A stretch of 64,000 bases of DNA, taken from positions 3,714 to 67,713 of the forward strand of contig CAZUUJ010000010.1 in assembly GCA_964623625.1 (NCBI GenBank), in the 5' to 3' direction. This document shows positions 51,626 to 60,779 of this stretch, in pieces. Source of the stretch: CAZLGM01 sp964623625. Lineage in GTDB: Bacteria; Desulfobacterota; Desulfobulbia; Desulfobulbales; Desulfocapsaceae. A program made the position numbers and the translations under genes. The stretch's first letter is position 1. Every line of letters begins with the position of its first letter. The notes under the pieces are model-generated. The model worked only from the letters and a program-made list of their open reading frames with translations. It had not been told where the DNA came from and searched no databases.

Positions 51626-52519
51626 ATGGATAGCATGACTGATTATCATGAAGGTATGATACCAATTGATCTAGATATAGACATGCTCCGCTGCTTCGTG
51701 GAAGTGGCTCAAACTAGAAGCTTTACACAGGCAGGCAAGAATATAGGTTTAACCCAGTCAGGGGTCAGTGTAAAAATCCGTCGACTCGAAGAGAGGTTGG
51801 AGACACAAGTATTCAACAGGACGAGCAAAAGGCTATCGCTGACTCTTGAGGGGGAAATATTGCTTGATCATGCAGGGCGCATACTATCAGCCCATGACGA
51901 GGCTGTGAGCCGGTTAACAAAGCCTAAAGCTACAGGGACATTACGAGTCGGTATAATCGATTATTTCTTGCCTGAACTTCTTCCCAATATTCTCAATAAA
52001 TTTAAAAAAGAATACCCCATTATCCGTCTTGAAGTTTGGAACGATTTAGGCATGAACCTCATACCGCTGTTTGAGAAAAATGAGTTGGATATAGTTGTTG
52101 CAGGGAAAGAATCATACCAGGGAAACTACCGTCTCCTTTTTCAAGAACCTTTATATTGGGTTATTGGCAGTGATAATCATGTAACCCAACATGAAGCACT
52201 CCCGCTGGTGTTATTTCCGTCACCATGCAGCTTTAGAAAAATTGCCACTGAAAGTCTCCAGAATGACAACCGAGAATGGGAGATTCCGTTTACAGGTATG
52301 TCTATTGCCAGTATCCAGACAGCTGTTCAAGCTGGGATGGGAATATCCATTCTGCCTCAAGGGGCATTGAAGGAAGGTATAAAAAAAGCACCTTCCCATT
52401 TGGAATTGCCTGAATTACCAATGCATCCGATTGTGATTATCACAGATGAACAGAAGGAAAACGACGCTAGAGATGTTTTTATCGGCTACCTTGAAACTGA
52501 ACTCAATAATCTGAAATGA
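51626..52519 (+). CDS. LysR-family transcriptional regulator
   Basis: This 297-residue regulator has an N-terminal winged helix-turn-helix (about 14-73; FVEVAQTRSFTQAGKNIGLT, QSGVSVKIRRLEERL) and a periplasmic-binding-protein-like effector domain (about 98-290). LysR proteins usually control the divergent gene, here the dehydrogenase-SDR-radical SAM set. The start could be ATG 51626 or the second ATG at 51635; neither has a strong ribosome site. Its stop overlaps the next gene start (ATGA), so the Cys-cluster protein is translationally coupled. The effector is unknown. Confidence 0.92.
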   Translation: MDSMTDYHEGMIPIDLDIDMLRCFVEVAQTRSFTQAGKNIGLTQSGVSVKIRRLEERLETQVFNRTSKRLSLTLEGEILLDHAGRILSAHDEAVSRLTKPKATGTLRVGIIDYFLPELLPNILNKFKKEYPIIRLEVWNDLGMNLIPLFEKNELDIVVAGKESYQGNYRLLFQEPLYWVIGSDNHVTQHEALPLVLFPSPCSFRKIATESLQNDNREWEIPFTGMSIASIQTAVQAGMGISILPQGALKEGIKKAPSHLELPELPMHPIVIITDEQKENDARDVFIGYLETELNNLK

Positions 52520-53052
52520 CAATCCAACAACTCCATCGGCAATTCTATTTGCGACCTGCCAAAGAGTCCTTACAGCTGGCTGAAGAGTTATGTCATCGCT
52601 ATGGAGGTGAAATTTTAGGGAGCAGACGATTTGTTCAACTGCTGGATGAGTTGAGTCTGGAAACAACCAAGCTGTCGTCTCAAATGGCAAATATGAAGAT
52701 GGATGTGATCTGTACGGCTTGCGCATCAACTAAGAAGGGCGGCTGCTGTTCACTCTATATGGCCGATGAGTCTGATGTCCTTCAGATCCTGATGAACCTG
52801 ATCGCCAAGGTCCCGGTGACAATCAAGTGTACAAACGGAACAGAATGCTGGTTTCTTGGACCGACGGGCTGCGTGTTCCGATTCAAACCGATGTTCTGCC
52901 TCAATTATAATTGCATTCGGATCAGGAAGTCGGCAGGAGACAAAGAGATGGCGGAGCTTGAGCGAACAACCGGCAGCCAGCTTTCTGCCCAGTATCGGCT
53001 CGAACAGGAGCTGTTTGCTTTTTTAAGCAGTCAGCCTGGCTGTATTAAATAG
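52516..53052 (+). CDS. Cysteine-cluster protein (YkgJ-like, putative zinc or iron-sulfur)
   Basis: This 178-residue protein has a helical N-terminus and a central Cys cluster: CTACAS, GGCCSLY, KCTNGTECWF, GCVFRFKPMFCLNYNC. The form resembles YkgJ-type zinc or iron-chelatase-like cysteine cluster proteins, whose function is unproven. Its ATG overlaps the LysR stop by four bases, so it is probably co-expressed with the regulator, possibly as a redox or metal accessory. Confidence 0.75.
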   Translation: MTIQQLHRQFYLRPAKESLQLAEELCHRYGGEILGSRRFVQLLDELSLETTKLSSQMANMKMDVICTACASTKKGGCCSLYMADESDVLQILMNLIAKVPVTIKCTNGTECWFLGPTGCVFRFKPMFCLNYNCIRIRKSAGDKEMAELERTTGSQLSAQYRLEQELFAFLSSQPGCIK

Positions 53053-53078
53053 GACAACTTCTGGTTACATCGGTCTTT

Positions 53079-53600
53079 CTATCTTTCAGATTGCTCATAG
53101 AGAGCTTTGAGGTAGCTTTCTACCCCTTCCGAATGTTCCGTTGGTGCCCAGGAGGCGAAATCTTTGTCGGAGCTTTTTTCATAAGGGCCCGGTTTGACTT
53201 CAAAGAGGACAGTATCGGGCACGGTGGCAAAAAAGGTGTGATAAATGCCGGGTTCAGTATCGATGCCGATGTTGAATGAAGCGGCTGCCAGGTTGTAGTG
53301 TTCGGTAATATTGCCCAGGTTATCAAATATCACACATCGAATCGCTCCCTTGAGTACAATGATCGATTCGGCTTTTGGAGGATCGATATGCCGGTGGGGA
53401 CGGATATAACTCATCGGCTGGAGTGCGTTCAGCATCCGATGCAGGTTGTCGCTCTCCGATTTATGGAAGGGTAGTATGATTCGTTTTCTGGGGCTTTGTC
53501 GTGAACTGTCAATCGCTTTTTGCAGAATGTCGGTATTGATGCAGGTTATATTTTGTTGTGGCGGAAGTAGTGCTGTTGGAAATGTATCGGTATGGTTCAT
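53079..53600 (-). CDS. WbuC-type cupin metalloprotein
   Basis: This 173-residue protein is a single cupin with metal-binding candidates in RPHRHIDPPKAESIIVLKG, followed by the second strand pair and a C-terminal KPGPYEP-like stretch (EVKPGPYEKSSDKDFASWAP). This matches the WbuC family, often found near polysaccharide genes and of unknown activity. Its start overlaps the stop of the small upstream zinc-ribbon gene in an ATGA arrangement on the minus strand. Confidence 0.87.
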   Translation of the reverse strand: MNHTDTFPTALLPPQQNITCINTDILQKAIDSSRQSPRKRIILPFHKSESDNLHRMLNALQPMSYIRPHRHIDPPKAESIIVLKGAIRCVIFDNLGNITEHYNLAAASFNIGIDTEPGIYHTFFATVPDTVLFEVKPGPYEKSSDKDFASWAPTEHSEGVESYLKALYEQSER

Positions 53601-53788
53601 CGATCCTGTTTTATTTCGAGCCGGTTGTCACAGAAGGGGCATTCGTAGAAATGGGTATGAGATGACAATGGATCTGCATCGTTTTGATGATCCTGGAGCC
53701 TCATTTCTTTTCGGTGAATAGTGTGTAGTTTCTTCTTGCAGACAGGGTAGTATTTCACATATGGCTGGAGAACGGAGTCTTTAACCAC
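53597..53788 (-). CDS. Small putative zinc-binding protein
   Basis: This 63-residue frame has a Cys in YYPVCKKK and a YECPFCDNRLEI knuckle near the C-terminus, suggesting a small zinc-binding fold. The GTG start at 53788 is preceded by GGAGAGG on the minus strand, and the stop overlaps the ATG of the WbuC gene by four bases, which supports real coupling. No family is recognised. Confidence 0.5.
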   Translation of the reverse strand: MVKDSVLQPYVKYYPVCKKKLHTIHRKEMRLQDHQNDADPLSSHTHFYECPFCDNRLEIKQDR

Positions 53789-53906
53789 TTCATCCTCTCC
53801 AATTATTCTTCAAAGGTGTTCTTTGTTCGACGATCTATAGGTTTATACCCCAGGAGCTTACTAGAGACAAGGGCAAACCGCTGCTGCTTCAACGACTATG
53901 GCGAGC

Positions 53907-54482
53907 TTATTTTTCCTGAAGGCAGCCTTTGGCAAGCTGTGTTATTTTTTCTATAAATTCTCCTTTCCTTATTGTGTACTCTATTCGGTTATTTAGATTT
54001 TCTTTTTCCAGTTTGAATTTAAGCTGTTCATATTCCCAGGCCGCTTCCGGATACATGATAAGATAATCTCGAAACAGCAGTCTGTCCCAATGCTCGAAGT
54101 CGGACTCGACCATGTGAATATGGTGAGTCCGGTTCCCGTAATTATCCCGTTTAATGAACCAGGCGTAAAAGGGCGGGGTATCATCTCCCCATGTGGGTCT
54201 CCAGAAATAATCATAGCCCTGCGATTCCAATATAGGAGCGACACATTCGCGGGTTCTGGCAAGGGAAGCAACTTCTACCAGCATATCGATGATCGGTTTG
54301 GCGGCCAGACCGGGTACGGAGGTTGAACCGAAATGGACGATTCTTCGTATGATGCCCTTAGGCAGGCATGACAACAGGTGTTGTTTTTCTTTTTCAAACA
54401 TTTGCGGCCAGTCAGAGTTGTACCGCTCGATGGAGAAAGGTTCCATTTCAGCTTTTCGGATTTTGTCGTGGAGTTCGGTCAT
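53907..54482 (-). CDS. GrpB-family protein (nucleotidyltransferase superfamily)
   Basis: This 191-residue protein matches the GrpB (UPF0157) family, with the nucleotidyltransferase-like motif HFGSTSVPGLAAKPIIDMLV (residues about 50-69), then the conserved RTHHIHMVE and WDRLLFRDYL blocks. Family members may modify CoA precursors or small molecules; the activity is not settled. It is unrelated to GrpE despite the name. The gene stands alone. Confidence 0.9.
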   Translation of the reverse strand: MTELHDKIRKAEMEPFSIERYNSDWPQMFEKEKQHLLSCLPKGIIRRIVHFGSTSVPGLAAKPIIDMLVEVASLARTRECVAPILESQGYDYFWRPTWGDDTPPFYAWFIKRDNYGNRTHHIHMVESDFEHWDRLLFRDYLIMYPEAAWEYEQLKFKLEKENLNNRIEYTIRKGEFIEKITQLAKGCLQEK

Positions 54483-54518
54483 CGATCAGTGTTTCAATAT
54501 CCGCAGTGAGGTAAGAAA

Positions 54519-54740
54519 ATGTTGAAGAGAATAATGCGGAAAAGCCGCTATACCTTCACATTTTTTATTAAAGCGTTATGGATGAATGAAGTCGATGGAA
54601 GCTGGCATCAAAGTGATCGGCCTAAATGGCAGTATTTTAAGATCGACTCAATTACAGATAATTCAAATCAACGAATTACAGCAAAACAAATGTCAAGTAG
54701 AAATATCAAGGCCCAAATAGCTATCTCGTTATCTAGTTGA
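54519..54740 (+). CDS. Short hypothetical ORF, doubtful
   Basis: A 73-codon frame begins at ATG 54519, seven bases after GAGG. The product is basic (MLKRIMRKSRYTFTFF) with no recognised family and unremarkable composition. The ribosome site is its only support. Confidence 0.25.
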   Translation: MLKRIMRKSRYTFTFFIKALWMNEVDGSWHQSDRPKWQYFKIDSITDNSNQRITAKQMSSRNIKAQIAISLSS

Positions 54741-54849
54741 AAATCATCGGTAATTAAAAATAAGATGAACAATTAAATGAGATCAGAGAACTGTATATAA
54801 AAGAAGATAATTTAATGGAATATTCCCGCCAACAAAAAGGAGACTAACC

Positions 54850-57800
54850 ATGGGTGAAAATACAAATGGTTTCAGTATGTTCATTCTAATCGGCTTTTTT
54901 GTTCTAACAACATTTCTTTACCCTCTTGCCCTCTCTCATGCGTCTCCCAAGTTACCGCCACACCCTGGCAAGTTGAAAGACTCACTTGCCGATAAGTCAA
55001 ATAAAAAAGGATACTGCTGCAAAAAAGGTAAGATTTTGTCTGCGAAAGCTACTGAAGCTGTCTGCAGAGTAAATGGTGGGACCTACCACCCCTCATTAAA
55101 GGATGCTAAAAACAACTGCGTAAAGGATGCTAAAAACAACAGCGGTTGGTGCTTCCTAAATGGTAGCATAAAATCGATGGCTGTAAAGCAATGCAGAGCC
55201 AAACAAGGGAAGTTCTTCAGTTCAAAAAAAAAGGCGGAAAAACTGAGCAACGGCTATTGCTGCAGAAACGGCAGTGTCAACAAAACGACGAAATCACAGT
55301 GCTCGAAAAAAGGTGACCGCTATTTTGAAACCAAGAGAGAAGCAGACAAACAGTGTATGGGTTGGTGCTGTGACGAGTTTGAAGTTGCTGAAAGAAGTGA
55401 GGAACAATGTAAAAGAATGCAGGGAAAATATTTTGGAAATGAGACCAAGGCAACACGATATTGCGATAACCTAAAAGGCTGGTGCTGCCGTGACGGAGAA
55501 ATTAGGCGGCTGAGCAAGAGTGCTTGTTCGCAGAAGTCTGACAGGTTTTATCACTCCATTGGAAGTGCCAGGGCTTCCTGCAAAGCAACTCAGGGCTTTT
55601 GTAATCTGGACAAGCAGACGATTCCCATGGGCAGAAAAATGTGTGAGAAAAAAGGAGGAGTCTGGTTTAAGAACAGATTGTTGGCCAAGAAAGAGATTTT
55701 TGAGTCCAGAGGTCGTCCTGCTACCTCTCCTAATCCCGGAATCAAATTGGATGGTGTTAGTCTGAAACCGACCTTGCCAACTGTAGGCGCGGTAAGTCAG
55801 ACTATGGCGGTAGAAGGAGTCGCACCTGTTGTGAGTAGGCCGGCGGATCAGGTCGCCGAAGCACCGGAAACCGGAGAGTTAGTGGAAGGACTAGCTCTCA
55901 CTCCAATGTTAGATGTATCTAAAGTATATAAAAGGGGTACGTTTCGTGTTGTTTTCACCAATCGTGGTGGAAGAGCCTTTCTGAGTCCGGAATATAAACC
56001 GAATGGTAAGATAATAATACGCATTCCCCCTGGTGTCAGAAAGGTCTATACTATGCAAGAAATCATGTCGCTTACTACATTTACTCAAAAGCCGCCATGG
56101 GATTACGAGTTCGATGTCGGTGGTGAATCGCTACAGTGTTCTCCCAAAACACTGGCACGTATTGACTTTTCAAGCAGTCTCATTAATCCAGATTACCTTA
56201 GCAGCTTGGTAATGAGTAGAGCATGTCCTTATGGAAGCCGATCACTACCGGAAAGCCAACCGGCAATGACCCAAGTAAATCCACTTTTAGTGGGTCTTAT
56301 CAAGCATAATTCGGATGGCCAAGCAACAAATAGACAAGAAGGCAAACAAGTTCTGGCACATAGGGTCAAACAGCAGCAATTGATGAGCGGGAAAGAAGTT
56401 TACAGTGGAAAGTTTGAAGTACCTGGAAAAACAGTTCCTGCCCAGTTGGTTAAGCCGGCAGCTATTCCCCAAGTGACAGTGCCGGGAAAAAGCCTTGGAC
56501 AACAAACAAAAGTCTGGGAAGGAGGAGGTGTAACTGTGACGGCACCGACAACCGGACACCGGTATTCACCAGGAGATATCATTCCCGTGCGGTTTGATTA
56601 TGATGGTTCCTTTGGTTCTCCAAGAAGAGGGATCATCAGGTTAGTCAACCGAACCCATTCTGATCCAGACTGCTCTGTGTGTGGCCATACGGTTCTAACC
56701 CGAGAGATAGGCCCTTGGGGAACAGGGGAAGCAACGGTGTTCGGAGTAGGCCAACTCACAGTACCCTTGGATATAGCATCAGGAACTTATGCGGTTTCTG
56801 TTAGCATCCATGACGCTTCCAACAGTTTGCGATCAATAGCTGCTGGACAGGGGCATGACTTTGAAATCACAGCAGAAAACATACGCAGGGGGATCGGGGT
56901 ATACAGACCTGCAGCCGGAACGAGTTTTCGTCCAGATGATGAGCTTCCTGTTCGATTTTCATATGATTCGGGAACTGCACCGGATGAAGGGACCACATTA
57001 TCGATCCTGCTGTATAATGAGTCCGGACTGAACTACCTGCTTGCGCTCGCACATGATCCTGAAAACAGTAATCCCACGTTTACAGTACCGGAGATCAGCA
57101 TGACAGATGATTCATTCAGGATACGGATTGAAGAGAATGGATCCGGCAATACGGAAATATTTGGAATTTCCAATTCATTCACAATAATAGCGGACGCACA
57201 GGGCGATGAAGGTTCGGTTGAGCCAGTTTTACCTCTTGAAACCAGTGCGAAAACATTGAAAGTGTGGGTAAATAGGCCCAATGAGAACCTTGAGGAGTCC
57301 GGTCGGTTCAGTGCGCAAATATCAATGTTTGATGGTGGTACAGTTCCGCCTTTGAGATCAATTCGACTGCTAAAAGATGGAGCGACTTATTACTCAAAGA
57401 GTTGGCCTCCAGGAGAAGGACCAACTACGGGCACATCTGGAAAACTTGAATGGCAAATTGTGCCGCAGGTTGACTTGCCGAATGATTTTGGTTACCAGGT
57501 TGAGGTGGTTGCCTCTGGTCTGGGAGGTCAATATGGTCTCAGTGACGAGTTTCGAATTGGCCCTCAGCCAATTGTACCTGAGCATCGACGCTCTGTTGGC
57601 TGTTACGGAAATAACATCAATGTGACGGTTGATAGTGGATCGGTAGTCCTGGGTGGGACGATCCGCGTGAGCTGGACATCGCTTGCTTCTTGTTCAGAAA
57701 CAAGTTATCGGTGCAGTGAGCCTGGCTCAGTGATGATGTTTGTTCACCCATTCACAAGCTACGGTGCTGGAATGGCGGAGTGGGATGCCTTTGAATGCAT

Positions 57801-58788
57801 ACCAAGAGAAGAACTTCAGGTTGGGGAGAGGTTTTCGCGTGAATACAGTCTGCATGACGGGTTCGAACCGGGTGAAGAGTATGTTATTTCAATGTACGGT
57901 GCGGATAACTATTTCGGGCACAGCAATCCCTTTAGGGTGTATGAGCGCCGGGGTGAACAGGATTTTAGGTTGATAACGCCTTTTGCCGGTCATCGGGTAA
58001 ATCGTGACCGAAATCCGCGAATTACCTGGACAGTGCCGGCAACATTGGACAATGGAACCGGTCAGCCACAGGCGACTTTTACAGTTAAGCTTTACAGGGA
58101 TAGTACTTTAATAGATCAGGTTCATCTTGGGGGTTGTACATATGACCATGATGCTAAGACCTGCACAATTCCATGGGGAATCGGAGAGGAAATTCCGGAC
58201 GGGGACGGGTACTCGATAAAAGTTACAGCCCGTCCACCTATAACCCATGGAAATATGGAGCTGGGAGGAGACCCTGTGGCCACCAGTGGCAATTTTAGAA
58301 TAGGTGATTACTCTGGTCCTAGCCGCAGAGCTTCTGATAACATGCCCGACGGTGAGGTGGAATACAGTTTCCAAAGATGCAGAGTCGAGGTTCACCCGAC
58401 GAAAGTAGCAGGTTCCCTGTCTCCCTCAAGCACTAATGTTGTTTTCCTCCAAAACTCCAGCTTGAATCCAGACCAGGTAAGAGTACGGTGTATAGTTGCC
58501 AGTGATCCTGTTGTTCCAGAACCTGATCTTGAAAATATTTTGAATTGGTGTGAATATGAACAACAACTGGCGATTAATGGTGGAACCACCATTGCCGGTC
58601 ATCAGGTTGAAGGGAATCTTTATCATGGACGACAGATTGACAGGACGTTTTCTTTGGGAGATCGGACCTTACCTCTAGAATTGAGTTATGTGATCAATGC
58701 TCCTCGTGATACAGTGCCAGAGGACGGTCCTACTACATGGCAGGCTTGCGATGGTGCCGATTTATCTTTCAGAGTGAACCAGAATTAG
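54850..58788 (+). CDS. Large secreted protein with Cys-rich tandem repeats and beta-sandwich-like domains
   Basis: This 1312-residue protein starts at ATG 54850 (ten bases after AAAAAGGAG) and has a signal peptide (about 1-31). Residues 54-280 hold six tandem units of about 36-40 residues with the pattern G-W/Y-C-C..G......C..K.G.xF......A...C (GYCCKKG, GWCFLNG, GYCCRNG, GWCCDEF, GWCCRDG, GFCNLDK). The next part (about 350-520) is unassigned. The C-terminal 800 residues contain repeats shaped like Kre9/KNH or Ig-like beta-sandwiches (ITAPTTGHRYSPGD-, YRPAAGTSFRPDDELPVRF, LITPFAGHRVNRDRNPRI). It is probably an extracellular or surface protein. No enzyme motif is seen. Confidence 0.8.
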   Translation: MGENTNGFSMFILIGFFVLTTFLYPLALSHASPKLPPHPGKLKDSLADKSNKKGYCCKKGKILSAKATEAVCRVNGGTYHPSLKDAKNNCVKDAKNNSGWCFLNGSIKSMAVKQCRAKQGKFFSSKKKAEKLSNGYCCRNGSVNKTTKSQCSKKGDRYFETKREADKQCMGWCCDEFEVAERSEEQCKRMQGKYFGNETKATRYCDNLKGWCCRDGEIRRLSKSACSQKSDRFYHSIGSARASCKATQGFCNLDKQTIPMGRKMCEKKGGVWFKNRLLAKKEIFESRGRPATSPNPGIKLDGVSLKPTLPTVGAVSQTMAVEGVAPVVSRPADQVAEAPETGELVEGLALTPMLDVSKVYKRGTFRVVFTNRGGRAFLSPEYKPNGKIIIRIPPGVRKVYTMQEIMSLTTFTQKPPWDYEFDVGGESLQCSPKTLARIDFSSSLINPDYLSSLVMSRACPYGSRSLPESQPAMTQVNPLLVGLIKHNSDGQATNRQEGKQVLAHRVKQQQLMSGKEVYSGKFEVPGKTVPAQLVKPAAIPQVTVPGKSLGQQTKVWEGGGVTVTAPTTGHRYSPGDIIPVRFDYDGSFGSPRRGIIRLVNRTHSDPDCSVCGHTVLTREIGPWGTGEATVFGVGQLTVPLDIASGTYAVSVSIHDASNSLRSIAAGQGHDFEITAENIRRGIGVYRPAAGTSFRPDDELPVRFSYDSGTAPDEGTTLSILLYNESGLNYLLALAHDPENSNPTFTVPEISMTDDSFRIRIEENGSGNTEIFGISNSFTIIADAQGDEGSVEPVLPLETSAKTLKVWVNRPNENLEESGRFSAQISMFDGGTVPPLRSIRLLKDGATYYSKSWPPGEGPTTGTSGKLEWQIVPQVDLPNDFGYQVEVVASGLGGQYGLSDEFRIGPQPIVPEHRRSVGCYGNNINVTVDSGSVVLGGTIRVSWTSLASCSETSYRCSEPGSVMMFVHPFTSYGAGMAEWDAFECIPREELQVGERFSREYSLHDGFEPGEEYVISMYGADNYFGHSNPFRVYERRGEQDFRLITPFAGHRVNRDRNPRITWTVPATLDNGTGQPQATFTVKLYRDSTLIDQVHLGGCTYDHDAKTCTIPWGIGEEIPDGDGYSIKVTARPPITHGNMELGGDPVATSGNFRIGDYSGPSRRASDNMPDGEVEYSFQRCRVEVHPTKVAGSLSPSSTNVVFLQNSSLNPDQVRVRCIVASDPVVPEPDLENILNWCEYEQQLAINGGTTIAGHQVEGNLYHGRQIDRTFSLGDRTLPLELSYVINAPRDTVPEDGPTTWQACDGADLSFRVNQN

Positions 58789-58958
58789 AATTATGATGGT
58801 CTGGTATATACGCCAATAGAACTGGATAATGGCTTATGACTTTTAGGAAATAATTTTAGCTCTTTACCATGTTTGTTGTCGGTATTTCTTTCTTTAGTAG
58901 TTTACCCGGGCATGATTTTGACTTAGGCTGCATTCTATAACATTAAGAGAAACGAATA

Positions 58959-59513
58959 TTGAAAAAAATCCTTAAAAATGTGAAGGAAATGTCTGATTAT
59001 ACTACTGAAAAAGTCGTTCGAGGTCAATTGTCAACCCCCATCGGCACACTGACTTTGACCGCTTCCGATAGCGAGTTGCTTTTTGTAGAGTTTCCCTCTT
59101 CCGAAGGTGGCAGCCGGATAAAGCCTGTTGATAACAGTGAGCTGCCGGAGGTCCTGAGACAGGCAAAGATACAACTGATGGAATATTTCCAGGGGAAAAG
59201 AAAGCAATTTGAACTCAAACTGCGTCCTGAAGGTACTGCCTTTCAACGCTCCGTCTGGAAGGAAATGGAAAAAATTCCCTATGGTAAAACCAGAAGTTAT
59301 AAGGATATAGCGGAAGCCTTAGGTGATGCCAGGAAGGCTCGGCCGGTTGGCGGAGCGGCCAATAAGAATCCACTGCCACTTGTCATTCCCTGTCACCGCG
59401 TTGTCGGCACCAATGGCAGTCTCACCGGTTTTGGCGGGGGGGTGGATGTGAAGAAATATCTGCTCGAGCTTGAATCCGGGCAACGCGGCCCTAAAAATGA
59501 TAAAGAAATATGA
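58959..59513 (+). CDS. ogt: Methylated-DNA-protein-cysteine S-methyltransferase
   Basis: This suicide enzyme transfers alkyl groups from O6-alkylguanine to its own cysteine. The active site is VIPCHRVVGTNG (Cys near 145), followed by LTGFGGG, and the DNA-binding helix region is IPYGKTRSYKDIAEALG. Length (184 residues) fits the Ogt type. The start is uncertain: a TTG at 58959 gives a longer N-terminus, and an ATG at 58989 is also possible. Its stop overlaps the start of the M23 lipoprotein gene (ATGA), so the two are coupled. Confidence 0.94.
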   Translation: MKKILKNVKEMSDYTTEKVVRGQLSTPIGTLTLTASDSELLFVEFPSSEGGSRIKPVDNSELPEVLRQAKIQLMEYFQGKRKQFELKLRPEGTAFQRSVWKEMEKIPYGKTRSYKDIAEALGDARKARPVGGAANKNPLPLVIPCHRVVGTNGSLTGFGGGVDVKKYLLELESGQRGPKNDKEI

Positions 59514-60193
59514 ACAGGAGAATCCCGGTTGTTGAAGGTGGAAGCCGATCGTTTCCAGGTTTGTATATTGTACTGTCTCTGCTGTTTCTTTCTCATCTTT
59601 CAGGGTGTATGAGTACGTATATCGAGCCGTATGGATATGTTTCTTCCAATTTTGCCAACAGTCAGAAAGAACGAACAAACATTATAATGCCCAAGGAAGC
59701 TCCGTCCATCTCACAGGGCTATAAGCCGGAATCAACCTACCTGTCCACCAGCCCGAACCCTCAAGGGCACGAGGGAATAGATATCCTTGCACCGAAAGGA
59801 ACACCAATCCTTGCTCCTGCTTATGGAGAAGTAAAAGAAACTACTTTTGACGCGCTGTTCGGCAACAGAATCGTTCTCAGTCATAGCTTTAACAATGACG
59901 GTCGACCGATGCAGAGTGTGTTCTGTCATCTCGATTCAATATCTGTTCAGGTGGGAGACCGTGTGATACGCGGACATCAGATAGGGACAATGGGACGGAC
60001 AGGTTTGCTGGCTGGCGGTTTTTCCCATTTACACTTTGAACTCCGCGACAATACAGAAAGCCCCATCAATCCGCATCAATTCTGGACCGATGGGAAGGAT
60101 GTTGTCACCTGTTTTGATAACCTGAAGAAATGGAGAGAAAAACCTTTCTCCATGACCTATCCGGTACCCTGCCGCGGGATTGGTTGGCGTTGA
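59510..60193 (+). CDS. M23-family peptidase-like lipoprotein
   Basis: This 227-residue protein has a hydrophobic signal ending in a lipobox (LSHLSGC, Cys33), so it is probably membrane-anchored in the periplasm. The C-terminal M23 fold has zinc ligands in GHEGIDILAPKG (His and Asp) and SHLHFEL (HxH), giving a complete LytM-type site. It should cut peptidoglycan cross-links. The catalytic residues appear intact. The ATG overlaps the methyltransferase stop by four bases. A repeat-rich spacer follows. Confidence 0.88.
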   Translation: MNRRIPVVEGGSRSFPGLYIVLSLLFLSHLSGCMSTYIEPYGYVSSNFANSQKERTNIIMPKEAPSISQGYKPESTYLSTSPNPQGHEGIDILAPKGTPILAPAYGEVKETTFDALFGNRIVLSHSFNNDGRPMQSVFCHLDSISVQVGDRVIRGHQIGTMGRTGLLAGGFSHLHFELRDNTESPINPHQFWTDGKDVVTCFDNLKKWREKPFSMTYPVPCRGIGWR

Positions 60194-60263
60194 TGGCAAA
60201 ACACTTGAAATACCGCCAAGGCAGTATTCCAAAATACCAGAGAAACCAAATTGTCACCCTCGG

Positions 60264-60357
60264 TTCAAGAGCATTCGATAGTACTGCAGCTTTGCTCAAT
60301 TTTAAGGCGCCGCCCAGTTTCGTGCGAAAATATGCGCTAAGGGGAAGCTAACTTCTC
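60264..60357. repeat. Repeat block at the left edge of the flavocytochrome segment (truncated element A)
   Basis: AGCATTCGATAGTACTGCAGC and TTTGCTCAATTTT match the left part of palindromic element A (compare 35878-35912). The end CGCTAAGGGGAAGCTAACTT CTC at 60335-60357 is repeated in inverted orientation, 23 of 23 bases, at 63810-63832. Confidence 0.7.
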
Positions 60358-60416
60358 AATGACAAGATGCGACATTTTGAGATTTATGCATATCGAAATT
60401 ACTCAGGAATAAGGTC

Positions 60417-60532
60417 AACATGTCGACAGCCTGATCTAATTGGGATTACCTGTGTGTATTAGGTTTCCGCATTGTCACACAAAATCAGATTGACAGTAAA
60501 TGATCAGGCTAGTATTTTTTTTCCGACATGTT
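60417..60532. repeat. Inverted repeat of about 116 bp
   Basis: Outer arms AACATGTCG (60417-60425) and CGACATGTT (60524-60532) and inner arms AGCCTGATC (60428-60436) and GATCAGGCT (60502-60510) are perfect. A T8 run lies between the right arms. It could be a small MITE or a terminator-like structure. Confidence 0.6.
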
Positions 60533-60779
60533 AAAAGACCTTTCACCTTCGATGATGTGAGAGGGAACTTCAGGGTCGGATGAGTCAGCCAAAACAAGTA
60601 TTTTCTCCCTGTATTTAGCTCATCAGGCGGCAATTTCCGGTCTCAAAATCTCAATTCTGGCCGTGTGGGGGAAGGGATGAAAAGCAAATTCTTATCACCT
60701 AACCATTTGCCTGTTTTCCCTACTTGAGAGATCTACTGATTAGTTTCTAAATCTAATGTCAGAAACATAAGCTTTGAAT

